Numbered from the stretch's first letter, positions 25,209-35,364 are shown. The stretch: DNA of 64,000 bases from Ornithinibacillus halotolerans (GCF_014637405.1 NZ_BMEY01000007.1:1-64000), one strand, 5' to 3'. A program made the numbers and translations. Notes: generated by a model from the sequence alone, not told the origin.

Positions 25209-26669
25209 ATGAAGATAAATACTACAATTTTACAACAGCAAAATAAAACATTATCGTATATCTTATTATTTGCCATGTTCCTCGGCTTAGGAGCTGAAAT
25301 TATTGTCGGTGCTCCAATAGAAAATATGCTAGCGATTGGTATTGGTGGACTAATATGTTTAGCGATTATTACTATTTTTCAAATGAAAAGAATATATAGT
25401 AAAGTAATACCTTATATTGCTATTACTTGTTTAGCAGGGGTATCTCTAGTTGTCATGTTAAGTTCCAATTATGTAACCAATATGCTTTTTACATTCTTTC
25501 TACTTGCTGTAGCTGCAGTTTCTTTGTCCAAAGCTGTCTTAACAACAAGTGGAGCACTTGGGTTATTATTACTTGGCTTCTTTCTTGTAACCAAAGGAGA
25601 AATAGCTGGTTTTGATATGCGTTCTGCTATCATTGCAACCGTTTTCTTCTTGTTGATTTTTATAGTTTTGTTTATCCAGATTCGGGTGGCTAGAGGGTTT
25701 ATTACGACAATGCAACAAAGTATGTCTGAAATCGAAGCTAAGTCCGAGGAGGAATTAGAAAGAACAGAAATTATACAGGCAAGTGCACAGGAAGTAAAAA
25801 GTCAAATGGATATTATTGAACAAGATAGTAACTTAAATCAACAACAAATGAAAGAAATGCTAGCTGGTTTTCAAGAATTAGCAAAAGCTAGTCAAGTTCA
25901 AGCAGAGAATGCATCTGATATTTCTGAGTCCACAAATAAAAATCATCAATTATTGGAAAATATGATTGATTCTTTTGCAAAGAGTATGGCTGACGGTGAG
26001 GAATTAATTAGTCTATCTGGAAAAGGACAAGCATCAATGGAAACATTGGCTGAAACAATTAATGACTTTGGCCTTTCTTTTGATCAACTAACAACGAATA
26101 TGGAATCATTAGTTAATCGGATTGATGAAAATGCTTCTAATGCCGAAAAAATTCAAGCTATTGCAGAACAAACAAACCTACTAGCACTCAATGCTAGTAT
26201 TGAAGCAGCAAGAGCAGGTGACTTTGGTAGAGGGTTTTCTGTAGTTGCGTCGGAAGTTCGAAAATTAGCAGAAGTGTCCCAAGCTACTGCACAACATATT
26301 CGAGAGAATTTGCAAATGATAGAAGAGGATGCTAAAAGTACACAAGCTGAAGTAAATACAAATAAAGGGAAATTAACTACAAGTACAAAGCATACAATGA
26401 TTGCAAAGGAAAATTTTGAAAAAATTAGTAAGCAATTAGAAAGCTTTATTACCTATTTACAATACTTAAATGAACGAGCAAATGAAATTAAAGGTTCCTC
26501 TGAAAACATCGAGCAATCGGTAGATCAATTTGCATCGATTATAGAAGAGACAACTGCAACAATTGAGGAACTAGAAGCAATGGTTGATGAACAAGTAAGG
26601 CGAATGGGTAACTTAGTGCAAGCAATTGAAACAACAAATGAAGCTGCTGCCTCTTTAGAAAAAGCATAA
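25209..26669 (+). CDS. Methyl-accepting chemotaxis protein with polytopic N-terminus
   Basis: Chemoreceptor of 486 aa. The first 160 residues hold about six membrane helices with short loops and no large extracellular sensor domain or clear HAMP motif, so it may sense something within or across the membrane. Residues about 170-486 form the coiled-coil signalling domain. The hairpin tip is conserved ([23 protein letters not shown], residues about 317-339) and binds CheA/CheW. A strong AGGAGG lies 7 nt before the ATG. Confidence 0.88.
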   Translation: MKINTTILQQQNKTLSYILLFAMFLGLGAEIIVGAPIENMLAIGIGGLICLAIITIFQMKRIYSKVIPYIAITCLAGVSLVVMLSSNYVTNMLFTFFLLAVAAVSLSKAVLTTSGALGLLLLGFFLVTKGEIAGFDMRSAIIATVFFLLIFIVLFIQIRVARGFITTMQQSMSEIEAKSEEELERTEIIQASAQEVKSQMDIIEQDSNLNQQQMKEMLAGFQELAKASQVQAENASDISESTNKNHQLLENMIDSFAKSMADGEELISLSGKGQASMETLAETINDFGLSFDQLTTNMESLVNRIDENASNAEKIQAIAEQTNLLALNASIEAARAGDFGRGFSVVASEVRKLAEVSQATAQHIRENLQMIEEDAKSTQAEVNTNKGKLTTSTKHTMIAKENFEKISKQLESFITYLQYLNERANEIKGSSENIEQSVDQFASIIEETTATIEELEAMVDEQVRRMGNLVQAIETTNEAAASLEKA

Positions 26670-26744
26670 AAGAATTTACAATTTTTTAATATTGCCTCCA
26701 TAATTTTGTGATATGTTTTTATAAGAAGATGGGAGAGTTGAGAA

Positions 26745-28016
26745 TTGAAAAAAGATAAAAAAACTCAATTTAGTTGGGCGATGTACGACTTTGGTAACTC
26801 TGCTTTTGCTACAACGATGCTAGCCGCTATTTTACCAATATTTTATTCCAGTGTTGCTGCCAATAATATCGATAGTGGATTAGCGACAAGTTACTGGGGC
26901 TATGCGAACTCCATTGCAGTATTAATAGTCGCGATTTTAGCCCCTGTACTTGGAGCAATTGCTGATTTTTCAGCTGCGAAGAAGAAGTTTCTACGATTCT
27001 TTGCTTTTATGGGAATGGTTGCAAGTATTTCGCTTGCTTTCACTGGGCAAGGTGATTATATTTTCGTAGCCATCCTATTCATTATTGGATCAATTGGATT
27101 TTCTGGTGCGAACGTATTTTATGATGCATTCTTACCAGAGGTAGCAGATGAAAAAGATATAGACAAAGTGTCTACAAGAGGATTTGCTCTAGGCTATGTA
27201 GGCGGTGGAATATTATTATTAGTTAACGTGGCGATGATTCTAAAGCCAGGCTGGTTTGGTTTAGCTGATCAAGTGATGGCAATGAAAGTCTCTTTCGCAA
27301 TGGTAGGATTATGGTGGCTAATCTTTTCTATCCCGCTTTTTAAAAACATTCATGATGAGAAGAAAGAACCTGTGAAACGGGATAAGTCGTATATGAGAAT
27401 TGGCTTTTCAAGAATTGGAACGACATTCCGTGAGATCAGTCGATTTAAGCAATTATTACTTTTCTTATTTGCATTTTGGTTATTTAATGATGGAATCTCA
27501 ACAATCATTCGGATGGCAACTATTTATGGAACGGAAATAGGAATCGGTCAAAATGATTTGATTGTTGCATTATTAATTACACAATTTGTTGGTATACCTT
27601 CAACCTTCTTCTTTGGATGGTTAGCAGGTAAAATTACAGCAAAACGAGCTTTAATGATTACACTTTTTATCTATCTAGGCATCGTTATTATCGGTTATTT
27701 TATGAATTCAGCCTTGCATTTCTATCTATTGGCAACAGCTGTTGGATTTGTTCAAGGTGGTGCACAAGCCTTAAGTAGATCCATCTATGGTCGAATGATA
27801 CCTGAAAATAAAAAGGGTGAGTTCTTTGGATTTTACGGTATTTCCTCGAAGTTCTCAGCAGTATTTGGGCCATTTGTCTTCGGATTTGTAGGTCAAATAA
27901 CTGGAAATAGTAGATTTGGTATTCTTTCGCTAATTGTATTCTTTATTGCCGGTATTATTTTATTAAGTTTAGTAAATGTACAAAAAGGAGTAGAAGCTGC
28001 GAAGAAAGCAGCATAA
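26745..28016 (+). CDS. MFS transporter of the UMF1/Atg22-like family
   Basis: A 423-aa membrane protein with 12 predicted helices. It starts with the family motif FSWAMYDFGNSAFATTM and carries SIYGRMIPENKKGEFFGFYGISSKFSAVFGPF near the end, both typical of UMF1 transporters related to vacuolar effluxer Atg22. Substrate unknown, perhaps amino acids. The TTG start at 26745 is preceded by ATGGGAGAG. Confidence 0.85.
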   Translation: MKKDKKTQFSWAMYDFGNSAFATTMLAAILPIFYSSVAANNIDSGLATSYWGYANSIAVLIVAILAPVLGAIADFSAAKKKFLRFFAFMGMVASISLAFTGQGDYIFVAILFIIGSIGFSGANVFYDAFLPEVADEKDIDKVSTRGFALGYVGGGILLLVNVAMILKPGWFGLADQVMAMKVSFAMVGLWWLIFSIPLFKNIHDEKKEPVKRDKSYMRIGFSRIGTTFREISRFKQLLLFLFAFWLFNDGISTIIRMATIYGTEIGIGQNDLIVALLITQFVGIPSTFFFGWLAGKITAKRALMITLFIYLGIVIIGYFMNSALHFYLLATAVGFVQGGAQALSRSIYGRMIPENKKGEFFGFYGISSKFSAVFGPFVFGFVGQITGNSRFGILSLIVFFIAGIILLSLVNVQKGVEAAKKAA

Positions 28017-28089
28017 TAACTAAGGGATAATTGGGATAATGCTGCATAACAATATTTAATATAGTACAATTATTTATAGAGGTGAGGTC

Positions 28090-28179
28090 ATGTTAGATAA
28101 GAAATGGATCATAATCGGAATTATTTTTATTCTTTTGATCGGTATATATCTTACTCTTCGTTTGAATCCTCCACTATAA
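28090..28179 (+). CDS. Small membrane protein, 29 aa
   Basis: A 29-codon ORF. MLDKKW is followed by a single hydrophobic helix (IIIGIIFILLIGIYL) and a short TLRLNPPL tail. GAGGTGAGG lies just upstream, and a compound terminator follows at 28244. No family recognised. The helix, ribosome-binding site and terminator argue for a real gene, but length alone cannot prove it. Confidence 0.5.
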   Translation: MLDKKWIIIGIIFILLIGIYLTLRLNPPL

Positions 28180-28243
28180 ATGTTTAGCGATATTTTATTA
28201 CTAGGGTGACCACTCAGTGGAATCTGCAGAATCTGAAAAGAAC

Positions 28244-28304
28244 AAACCGAACTTACATTTACAGGTGCTAGAGCAATACACCTATAAAAGTACAAGTTCG
28301 GTTT
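28244..28304. terminator. Compound bidirectional terminator
   Basis: Outer stem AAACCGAACTT (28244-28254) / AAGTTCGGTTT (28294-28304), enclosing an inner AGGTG/CACCT hairpin (28263-28267, 28279-28283). T-rich flank on both strands, between convergent genes. Confidence 0.75.
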
Positions 28305-28321
28305 TCTGTTTTTATATCGCA

Positions 28322-29230
28322 TTAAATGATTGGTTTACAATATTGATTTTCCATATCTGATTCTAGTGGTAATCCAGTATCATATGAAATATCACCAAGA
28401 ATTTCTATTAGCTCATCCTTATTTGTCCTATCATTCCAGTAGGAAATAACCTTTTTCATAATCTCAATTCCTTCAAATTTAGCCTGCTCATACAAATCGA
28501 TAAAGCTTTTCTTACTTGGAATTTTAGTTGCTGGATGATACCAGGTAGCATGTTCCAAGTTTAAGTAGTCTTTATGATCGGTAATTGGTTGATGTGAAAA
28601 TGGTGAAATTGTAGAACCAAGGACCTTAATTTTCCAACCATGTGGGTCTGCTAATAACTTTAATGCTAATTTCATGTCTTTATATGCTTTTATAATATTA
28701 CTGACTGTATTTTCTTTTATATTTGGAAAATGCTTTTTAATAGTTTGATGAAGTAATTCAGCAATATCTCGCCTAAGTTTGTTATTGATATGAACTTCTT
28801 TATACACTGGCGTTTTCCAAGTTTTTAAATTCTTATATTTTTCCATCATCAATGTATCAATGACAATTTCTAGTTTGGAATGATTATTTCCACTATATCC
28901 GGCATGATAATGAACATATGGATGGGTGATTCTATCCAAGATGTGGTGAGTAATAAATCCAAATACATAAGATTTTATTTCATCACCTTTATTTTTTGCA
29001 GCTTCAATTAAATCAATTAGAAAGGCACCACATTTTTTGGTATGGAGGATATTTCCGATTTCATTAACTGGCTGGTCACTGATCCATGGCCAAAATTTAT
29101 AATAGAAGAAAGGATCTGGACCTTGTGCGCCTATATTTAAAATATAATTATGATTATGGATTGAATCAGGTATTCCAGATGCATCAACTACATCTTCACA
29201 AAAAAGCATATGTGTCCATATATTAGGCAT
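28322..29230 (-). CDS. Zinc-dependent phospholipase C-like protein
   Basis: A 302-aa protein of the zinc-dependent PLC/P1-nuclease-like family. Candidate ligands lie in NIWTHMLF (start), GAQGPDPF, FITHHILDRITHPYVHYHAG and NNHSKLE. Unlike secreted clostridial alpha-toxin relatives it has no signal peptide, so it is probably cytoplasmic and its substrate is unknown. AGGAGG precedes the ATG. It is convergent with the small membrane-protein gene. Confidence 0.75.
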   Translation of the reverse strand: MPNIWTHMLFCEDVVDASGIPDSIHNHNYILNIGAQGPDPFFYYKFWPWISDQPVNEIGNILHTKKCGAFLIDLIEAAKNKGDEIKSYVFGFITHHILDRITHPYVHYHAGYSGNNHSKLEIVIDTLMMEKYKNLKTWKTPVYKEVHINNKLRRDIAELLHQTIKKHFPNIKENTVSNIIKAYKDMKLALKLLADPHGWKIKVLGSTISPFSHQPITDHKDYLNLEHATWYHPATKIPSKKSFIDLYEQAKFEGIEIMKKVISYWNDRTNKDELIEILGDISYDTGLPLESDMENQYCKPII

Positions 29231-29424
29231 GAGTAATTCCTCCTAACCTATATACTATGATACATATAAGTATAATGGTAATTTAGAGGAATAGGAATTA
29301 CAATTTTGTGAATTAATCCTAGCCCCATCATTTTTACTGAAATAAGATGTATTTAATTCTCATTTCTTAAAAATTTGGTACAATAGAATAGGATGTTAAA
29401 ATCAACATTGGGGAGGAAGTACAT

Positions 29425-30810
29425 ATGGAATTTCGTATCGAACATGACACATTAGGGGAAGTAAAAGTTCCAACAGATAAATATTGGGGGGCACAAACAC
29501 AGCGTAGTAAACAGAACTTTCCAATCGGAAATGAAACAATGCCGACTGAAATTATAAAAGCGTTTGCAATCTTGAAAATGAGTGCTGCAAAAGCTAATAG
29601 CGACTTAGGATTATTGGATGCTAAGAAGGCAGAAGCAATTGCCTATGCAGCTAAAGAAATTATCGAAGGAAACTTAGATGAGCATTTTCCACTAGTTGTT
29701 TGGCAAACTGGAAGTGGAACACAATCTAATATGAATTTGAATGAAGTTATTGCATATGTTGGAAATAATTGGTTGAAAGAGCAAGGAAGTGACTTAGTTC
29801 TTCATCCAAATGATGATGTCAATAAATCACAAAGCTCTAACGATACTTATCCAACTGCGATGCACGTAGCAGAAGTACTAAAAGTAGAAGATGTGGTACT
29901 ACCAGCACTTCGTACATTAAAAGATACACTTAAAACAAAAATGGATGCTTTCCAGGATATTGTAAAAATAGGTCGTACACATTTACAAGATGCAACACCT
30001 TTAACACTTGGACAAGAAATAAGTGGATGGCATCGAATGTTAGAAAAATCAGAGGAGATGATTATTTCTAGCCTTCCGTACTTAAAAGAGTTAGCAATTG
30101 GTGGTACAGCAGTTGGTACTGGATTAAATGCACATCCTGAATTCTCTGATCGTGTATGTGCTGAAATTAGTAAGTTTACAGGTAAAGAATTTGTTTCTTC
30201 TCCAAACAAATTCCATGCATTAACGAGTCATGATGAAACAGTATTTGCTCATGGTGCTTTAAAAGGGCTTGCTGCTGATTTAATGAAAATCGCGAATGAT
30301 GTTCGTTGGTTAGCTAGTGGACCTCGTTGTGGAATTGGAGAAATTACAATTCCAGAAAATGAACCAGGTAGTTCTATCATGCCAGGTAAAGTAAACCCAA
30401 CTCAGAGTGAAGCTGTTACAATGGTTGCTGCTCAAGTTATGGGAAATGATGCTGCAATTGGTTTTGCTGCGAGTCAAGGTAACTTTGAACTAAACGTATT
30501 TAAACCAGTAATTGCATATAACTTCTTGCAATCTTGTCAACTACTTGCTGATAGTATGCTTTCATTTAATGATCGCTGTGCAGTAGGTATTGAACCAAAT
30601 CTTGAAAATATCGAGAAAAACTTAAATGAGTCTTTAATGTTAGTAACAGCATTAAACCCACATATCGGTTATGAGAATGCTGCTAAAATCGCTAAAACAG
30701 CTTTCGCAAACAATTCAACACTAAAAGAAACTGCTGTTGAACTTGGATTACTAACTGCAGAAGAATTTGATAAATATGTGAATCCAAAAGAGATGACATA
30801 TCCGAAATAA
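29425..30810 (+). CDS. fumC: Class II fumarate hydratase
   Basis: Hydrates fumarate to L-malate in the TCA cycle; homotetramer, 461 aa (usual length). The superfamily signature [11 protein letters not shown] lies at about 315-325. Other conserved regions are SGTQSNMN (about 97-104), SSNDTYPT (about 137-144) and [10 protein letters not shown] (about 183-192). Called citG in B. subtilis. GGGGAGGAAG precedes the ATG; TACAAT at 29379-29384 may be the -10 box. Confidence 0.95.
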   Translation: MEFRIEHDTLGEVKVPTDKYWGAQTQRSKQNFPIGNETMPTEIIKAFAILKMSAAKANSDLGLLDAKKAEAIAYAAKEIIEGNLDEHFPLVVWQTGSGTQSNMNLNEVIAYVGNNWLKEQGSDLVLHPNDDVNKSQSSNDTYPTAMHVAEVLKVEDVVLPALRTLKDTLKTKMDAFQDIVKIGRTHLQDATPLTLGQEISGWHRMLEKSEEMIISSLPYLKELAIGGTAVGTGLNAHPEFSDRVCAEISKFTGKEFVSSPNKFHALTSHDETVFAHGALKGLAADLMKIANDVRWLASGPRCGIGEITIPENEPGSSIMPGKVNPTQSEAVTMVAAQVMGNDAAIGFAASQGNFELNVFKPVIAYNFLQSCQLLADSMLSFNDRCAVGIEPNLENIEKNLNESLMLVTALNPHIGYENAAKIAKTAFANNSTLKETAVELGLLTAEEFDKYVNPKEMTYPK

Positions 30811-30820
30811 AGATGGAAGA

Positions 30821-30849
30821 ACCTTACCTTTAATGGTAAGGTTTTTTTT
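30821..30849 (+). terminator. Terminator of fumC
   Basis: ACCTTACC (30821-30828) / GGTAAGGT (30835-30842), 6-nt loop, then eight T. Confidence 0.9.
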
Positions 30850-31081
30850 GATTTAAATGGTGATAATTTTCCCTAATGTTGTAATGAAGGAGAAATGTAG
30901 ATGGAAATCGAGAAGAAATCCTCTTCATTGTAGTTATGAAGTGGAAATGCTATTAGTTAAAAAAATTCAAATCTAAGTCTTCAAGAAAAGAAGTGTATTT
31001 TCTAACCACAATTTACCAAACATTTTTTGTGATAGAATTCTTGATTCTGCTCACAATATATATCACAGGAGGTGATAACAC

Positions 31082-31285
31082 ATGGCAAACAACAACAACT
31101 CAAACCAATTAGTAGTGCCTGGAGCACAACAAGCTTTAGACCAAATGAAATATGAAATCGCTTCTGAGTTTGGAGTAAACCTTGGTGGTGACACTACTTC
31201 TCGTGCTAACGGATCTGTTGGTGGAGAAATCACTAAGCGTCTAGTACAAGCTGCTCAACAACAATTATCTGGTAAAATTCAATAA
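31082..31285 (+). CDS. Alpha/beta-type small acid-soluble spore protein
   Basis: A 67-aa DNA-binding spore protein that protects forespore DNA from UV and damage. Family hallmarks: the germination-protease site [10 protein letters not shown] and the C-terminal DNA-binding stretch [29 protein letters not shown] lies upstream. Expected to be made under sigma-G, but I could not find a convincing sigma-G box. A second copy follows in tandem. Confidence 0.95.
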   Translation: MANNNNSNQLVVPGAQQALDQMKYEIASEFGVNLGGDTTSRANGSVGGEITKRLVQAAQQQLSGKIQ

Positions 31286-31313
31286 TGATGGCTTGGGTTA
31301 AAAACCCTTAAAC

Positions 31314-31342
31314 AGGGAAAGTCTATAAGGCTTTCCCTTTAT
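31314..31342 (+). terminator. Terminator between the tandem SASP genes
   Basis: AGGGAAAG (31314-31321) pairs with CTTTCCCT (31331-31338), extended by two inner G-U/C-G pairs, then TTATTG. Confidence 0.65.
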
Positions 31343-31445
31343 TGTCCCCAAATTTAGGACAACCTTATTCTATCTCAATTACCAGTGATTTCTTGTGATA
31401 AATCACGTTTAACAGTAAAACCTATGGATACAGGAGGTGATAAAT

Positions 31446-31640
31446 ATGGCAAGTAACAATTCAAACCAACTTCTTGTACCTGGTGTTGAACAGGCTCTTG
31501 AACAAATGAAATATGAAATTGCTTCTGAGTTTGGAGTAAATCTTGGTGGTGAAAATACTTCTCGTTCTAACGGTTCTGTTGGAGGAGAAATCACTAAACG
31601 ATTAGTACAAACTGCTCAGCAACAACTTAATGGAAAATAG
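31446..31640 (+). CDS. Alpha/beta-type small acid-soluble spore protein
   Basis: A 64-aa paralogue of the SASP 160 bp upstream. It differs mainly at the N-terminus (VEQALEQ for AQQALDQ) and near [11 protein letters not shown]. The protease site EIASEFGV and the C-terminal DNA-binding motif are intact. ATG 31446 follows AGGAGGTGAT; a GTG at 31437 lies inside the ribosome-binding site. Tandem duplication is evident. Confidence 0.95.
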   Translation: MASNNSNQLLVPGVEQALEQMKYEIASEFGVNLGGENTSRSNGSVGGEITKRLVQTAQQQLNGK

Positions 31641-31652
31641 AATATAAATGGC

Positions 31653-31688
31653 AAAATAGGGGAGAGCTAATTGCTTTCCTCTATTTCT
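31653..31688 (+). terminator. Probable terminator of the second SASP gene
   Basis: AAATAGGGGA (from about 31653) can pair with TTCCTCTATTT across an 11-nt loop, with one G-U pair, followed by a CTCTTT tract. Confidence 0.55.
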
Positions 31689-31780
31689 CTTTGATATGAG
31701 TATATTATTTACAAGTTTGTAGAAATAATTCCCTTTAATTAACATAAATTACATTTTTATTTCGTCTAAATGAATAGAAA

Positions 31781-31805
31781 AGAGAGGAGAATCTATCTCC
31801 TCTCT
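31781..31805 (-). terminator. Terminator of the msmX-like gene
   Basis: Perfect 10-bp repeat AGAGAGGAGA (31781-31790) / TCTCCTCTCT (31796-31805), 5-nt loop. On the minus strand it is followed by TTTTCTATTC. Confidence 0.85.
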
Positions 31806-31817
31806 CACACCATACTA

Positions 31818-32915
31818 TTATTTAATTCTTTCTTCTGTTTCTGCATCAAAGAAATGTGCTTTGTTCATATCAAATGCTAAATCGATTGTTTCACCACCGT
31901 GAATATCAGAACGAGAGTCAACTCGGGCAATAAAGTCTTGATCACTCACTTTAGAGTATAGGTATGTTTCTGCACCCATTAATTCTGCAACTTCTACTGT
32001 TGCAGTAATCTTTGTTGAAGGTGTTGATTCAATAAATACTAATTCGTCATGAATATCTTCAGGGCGAACGCCTAGTATTAATTCTTTATTTTCATATCCT
32101 TTTTCTCTTAGAAGTTTTAGTTTTCCTTCAGGAACTTTAATATTTACATCACCCATAACAAAGTTAGAATCTTTTAAATGACCATTAAAGAAGTTCATGG
32201 ATGGTGAGCCAATAAATCCACCAACAAATACGTTGTTTGGATTATCATAAACTTCTTTTGGTGCTCCCACTTGCTGAATAACTCCATCTTTCATAACAAC
32301 TAGACGTGTAGCCATTGTCATCGCTTCTGTTTGGTCATGTGTTACGTAAATGGTAGTTGTTTGTAAACGTTTGTGAAGTTTTTGAATCTCCGCACGCATT
32401 TGTACACGAAGTTTTGCATCTAGGTTAGAAAGTGGTTCGTCCATTAAGAAAACTTTTGCATCCCTAACAATTGCACGTCCTAATGCTACACGTTGACGCT
32501 GACCACCTGAAAGAGCTTTAGGCTTTCTGTCTAAATAAGCTTCAAGACCTAGAATTTTCGCTGCGTTTTGAACACGCTTATCAATTTCATCTTTCTTAAA
32601 TTTACGTAGTTTTAAACCAAAAGCCATATTATCATATACGTTCATATGTGGATATAATGCATAGTTTTGGAAAACCATTGCAATATCACGATCTTTTGGA
32701 GCTACATCATTCATCTTTTTATCATCGATATAAAGTTCCCCTTCAGTAATCTCCTCAAGACCTGCAATCATACGAAGTGTAGTTGATTTACCACAACCAG
32801 ACGGTCCAACAAACACGATAAATTCTTTGTCCTGTATGTGCAAGTTAAAATCGTTTACCGCAATTACTTCTTTGTCGTATTTCTTTTGAATATGTTCTAA
32901 TCTTAGTTCAGCCAT
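31818..32915 (-). CDS. msmX: Sugar ABC transporter ATPase, MsmX/UgpC family
   Basis: A 365-aa multi-sugar importer ATPase. Walker [10 protein letters not shown] is at 37-45, Q-loop at [10 protein letters not shown], signature LSGGQ at 135-139, Walker B FLMDE with E160, and a C-terminal TOBE/regulatory domain (about 240-365). MsmX-type ATPases energise several sugar importers whose permeases are encoded elsewhere, which fits the absence of permease genes here. Start ATG 32915 follows AAGGGGG. A cre-like site just downstream of the promoter suggests CcpA control. Family is certain; orthology to MsmX rather than UgpC is inferred. Confidence 0.88.
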   Translation of the reverse strand: MAELRLEHIQKKYDKEVIAVNDFNLHIQDKEFIVFVGPSGCGKSTTLRMIAGLEEITEGELYIDDKKMNDVAPKDRDIAMVFQNYALYPHMNVYDNMAFGLKLRKFKKDEIDKRVQNAAKILGLEAYLDRKPKALSGGQRQRVALGRAIVRDAKVFLMDEPLSNLDAKLRVQMRAEIQKLHKRLQTTTIYVTHDQTEAMTMATRLVVMKDGVIQQVGAPKEVYDNPNNVFVGGFIGSPSMNFFNGHLKDSNFVMGDVNIKVPEGKLKLLREKGYENKELILGVRPEDIHDELVFIESTPSTKITATVEVAELMGAETYLYSKVSDQDFIARVDSRSDIHGGETIDLAFDMNKAHFFDAETEERIK

Positions 32916-32934
32916 GTATATATCCCCCTTGTAA

Positions 32935-32948
32935 TGAAAGCGTTTTAA
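32935..32948. promoter_or_regulatory. cre-like CcpA operator upstream of msmX
   Basis: TGAAAGCGTTTTAA matches the cre consensus TGWAANCGNTNWCA at 13 of 14 positions. It lies between the promoter and the start codon, the arrangement expected for road-block repression by CcpA. Confidence 0.6.
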
Positions 32949-32958
32949 TTCTATCTTT

Positions 32959-32986
32959 ATTATAGTGAATTTTATGCATGGACAAA
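32959..32986 (-). promoter_or_regulatory. Sigma-A promoter of msmX
   Basis: On the minus strand TATAAT (32964-32959) with TTTGTC 16 nt (or TTGTCC 15 nt) upstream. It begins just beyond the terminator of the preceding regulator gene. Confidence 0.5.
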
Positions 32987-32990
32987 ATAG

Positions 32991-33031
32991 TAAACGTGCA
33001 CAAAGAAATAGACTGTCTTTGTGCACGTTTA
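32991..33031 (-). terminator. Terminator of the PucR-type regulator gene
   Basis: Perfect 16-bp stem, TAAACGTGCACAAAGA (32991-33006) with its complement at 33016-33031, 9-nt loop. It separates the regulator from msmX, so each has its own promoter. Confidence 0.88.
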
Positions 33032-33038
33032 CAAAAGG

Positions 33039-33917
33039 TTATTTACTATTTGCTAGTAATGCTAGATAAACTGAAACTGCTTGGTGGAAATTCCTAACGT
33101 CGATGCCAGTCTTTTCTTGGAATTTGTCTATACGATATTGGAGACTATTTCGGTGCATGTACAATTTCTTCGCAGCAACCGAAATATTTAAATTACTTTC
33201 TAGAAATACTTCCATTATTTTTGCAAATTCATTATCATCCTGGAATTCCTGCAATACTAAACTGATTACAGTTTTCTTAAAAGATAAGTTAGATTGCTCG
33301 ACAAAGATAAACGGGATAGCATCTAAATAAGTGATCACGTTATTTTGTGAATAAAGAAATGAGATTTTTGCCCACTCCAATATGTAATGATAATATTGCC
33401 TCACATTAGGTAATTCAGTTTGATATGGGCCAACAAAGAAACGTATATTAATATACAAATCACTCATTAATGTATCGATAATTTCTTTGTAGGAGAGTGT
33501 ATTCTCTGATTCAATGACCTCAATCATAATTCCTGTAGTTTCAGTTTCCCATAATAGATGCATTTCTGAATCAAATAATTGTCGAATTGCTTCATTAAAT
33601 GTCTGTGGTTCAATTTGATTTGGAACAATTTGAAAGTATACAAAACGATACGTCAAATTTGTGTTAGGGATTGTACGTTTATTATTAATCCATTCGTACC
33701 ATTTTTCTTCTGCGTCCGTCATTTTAGGAAATAGACTATAATATGGTTTTAATAATGTGTGCAATAATGCATTGTCTTTTTCATCCAATTCATTTGGCTC
33801 AATACCTATTAGTTGAGAATCTTCAGTTAAAAACCATTTGTATTTGTCGTTTAATTTAGTTGGAATCGTTCTATAATGTTGAATAGAAGGAAAAAATCGT
33901 TTTAGCTTTTCAATCAA
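33039..33917 (-). CDS. PucR/CdaR-type transcriptional regulator
   Basis: A 292-aa protein. The C-terminal 60 residues form the PucR-type HTH (LESNLNISVAAKKLYMHRNSLQYRIDKFQEKTGIDVRNF). The N-terminal 230 residues show no recognised ligand domain. TTG 33917 with GAGG 8 nt upstream. It lies directly upstream of, and in the same orientation as, msmX, so a role in carbohydrate control is possible (inference only). Confidence 0.75.
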   Translation of the reverse strand: MIEKLKRFFPSIQHYRTIPTKLNDKYKWFLTEDSQLIGIEPNELDEKDNALLHTLLKPYYSLFPKMTDAEEKWYEWINNKRTIPNTNLTYRFVYFQIVPNQIEPQTFNEAIRQLFDSEMHLLWETETTGIMIEVIESENTLSYKEIIDTLMSDLYINIRFFVGPYQTELPNVRQYYHYILEWAKISFLYSQNNVITYLDAIPFIFVEQSNLSFKKTVISLVLQEFQDDNEFAKIMEVFLESNLNISVAAKKLYMHRNSLQYRIDKFQEKTGIDVRNFHQAVSVYLALLANSK

Positions 33918-34054
33918 AGGGAAAACCTCATTTTTAACTTTTTATTTCATTATACCAATAGTGTAAAAAAAATTCTTTTCAAAAATAGCTATTAGTATAC
34001 ATCAAAGTTTTCGTTTGTTATAGTGGGTGTAACCTATTCAAGGAGGAATTTGTT

Positions 34055-34402
34055 TTGGCAAATATGTATGATAGTGCCTATGATTTAGAAAAGGCCATTC
34101 GTGATAGTGAAGAATTTAAAGGTTTAAAGGATACGTTTGAAGCAGTTATGAATGATCCCTCTGCTAAAAAAATGTTCGAAGATTTCCGTGATACACAAAT
34201 GGAGCTTCAACAAAAACAGATGCAGGGTCAAGATATTACAGAGGAAGAAATTGAAAAAGCTCGTCAAGTTGTAGAACTTGTTCAACAACATGAAGGAATT
34301 TCTAAACTGATGGAAGCAGAACAACGACTAAACTTAGTTATTAACGAATTAAGTCAAATCATTACAAAACCGTTAGAAGAATTATACGGCTCCCAGCAAT
34401 AA
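34055..34402 (+). CDS. yheA: YheA (YlbF/YmcA family) protein
   Basis: A 115-aa all-helical cytoplasmic protein closely resembling B. subtilis YheA (YDSAYDLEKAIRDSEEF ... KPLEELYG). Its relatives YlbF and YmcA form the Y-complex that modulates RNase Y and competence/sporulation; YheA's own role is not established. The TTG start follows AAGGAGG by 8 nt. Confidence 0.85.
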   Translation: MANMYDSAYDLEKAIRDSEEFKGLKDTFEAVMNDPSAKKMFEDFRDTQMELQQKQMQGQDITEEEIEKARQVVELVQQHEGISKLMEAEQRLNLVINELSQIITKPLEELYGSQQ

Positions 34403-34406
34403 GATT

Positions 34407-34439
34407 AAAAACACAGGATGCTAAATTTCCTGTGTTTTT
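34407..34439 (+). terminator. Terminator of yheA
   Basis: AAAAACACAGGA (34407-34418) / TCCTGTGTTTTT (34428-34439), 9-nt loop, with a T run. Confidence 0.88.
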
Positions 34440-34531
34440 TTTATGCCTATATTTGTTATGCGAAAGAAGGAATTTGCTTGTTTCAGAGCGAATATGTTGG
34501 ATAGATAGATTATAAAAAGGGGGAAATTATC

Positions 34532-35305
34532 TTGAATTTTGTAAAATACGAACGTAACAATGGGGTAAGCTCTATTATTTTAAATCGCCCAGATCGTTTT
34601 AATGCATTAAACAGAGAAACTTTATTAGAACTATTGGATGTTATTAAAAAAGTAGAAAAAAACGATGATCGAATTGTAATTTTATCAGGAGAAGGTAAAG
34701 CTTTCTGTGCTGGTGGGGATATTGGAATGATGAAGGACTTCTCGAACAAGGAATTTTTTGATGAAGTAATGGAAACAATCGGAGAAGTCGTACGAACATT
34801 ATATATGATGCCAAAGATTGTAATCTCAGCCGTTCAAGGTTCGGCTGCAGGTCTAGGATTAAGTTTAGCATTAACAGCTGATTATGTTATTGCAAATAGT
34901 GAAGCAAAATTTGCTATGTTGTTTATGGGAGTTGGTTTAGCACCAGATGGTGGAGGACATTTTTGGGCGGAACAGCGTCTCGGATCTCATCAAGCGAAAC
35001 AATTTATTTGGGGAAATCCTCGGCAAATACTTGGTAAAGATGCAAAACAAGTAGGGTTAGCGGATATAATCACAGATGGAGATGTCAAAGAAGAAGTTGA
35101 AAAATTAGTCGGGGTTCTCCGTGAATCTCCATTAGAAGCAATGTTAAAAACAAAATTAACTTATCATGAGTTACACCTTAATACGTTAAATGCTTATTTG
35201 AAAAAAGAACAAGAAAATCAATGGGATTTACGTCGAACAGAAGATCATAAAGAAGGAGTAAGTGCGTTTCTAGAAAAACGCAAACCAAGCTTTAAAGGGA
35301 AGTAA
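34532..35305 (+). CDS. yhaR: Enoyl-CoA hydratase/isomerase family protein YhaR
   Basis: Crotonase-fold protein of 257 aa. The oxyanion-hole segments are GKAFCAGGDIGMM (about 55-67) and QGSAAGLGLSLAL (about 103-115). The usual second catalytic Glu position in GVGLAPDGGG is Asp or absent, so the exact reaction (hydratase, isomerase or other) is open. It opens the yha gene order shared with B. subtilis. TTG start with AAGGGGG upstream. Confidence 0.85.
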   Translation: MNFVKYERNNGVSSIILNRPDRFNALNRETLLELLDVIKKVEKNDDRIVILSGEGKAFCAGGDIGMMKDFSNKEFFDEVMETIGEVVRTLYMMPKIVISAVQGSAAGLGLSLALTADYVIANSEAKFAMLFMGVGLAPDGGGHFWAEQRLGSHQAKQFIWGNPRQILGKDAKQVGLADIITDGDVKEEVEKLVGVLRESPLEAMLKTKLTYHELHLNTLNAYLKKEQENQWDLRRTEDHKEGVSAFLEKRKPSFKGK

Positions 35306-35325
35306 TATTGTAGGTAATATTGGAT

Positions 35326-35364
35326 TAAGCTGTCTAAAGGAGTAATTAAACTTTAGACAGCTTA
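35326..35364. terminator. Bidirectional terminator between yhaR and yhzC
   Basis: Perfect 14-bp repeat TAAGCTGTCTAAAG (35326-35339) / CTTTAGACAGCTTA (35351-35364) between convergent genes. Confidence 0.85.

Noticed and set aside
28074-28322. 82-codon minus-strand ORF
   Set aside because: Covers a clear terminator and is antisense to the better supported 29-codon ORF; no ribosome-binding site.
30850-31081. Sigma-G promoter of the first SASP gene
   Set aside because: I looked for GHATR-N17/18-CATWHTA and found only poor matches or wrong spacing, so none is listed although sigma-G control is expected.
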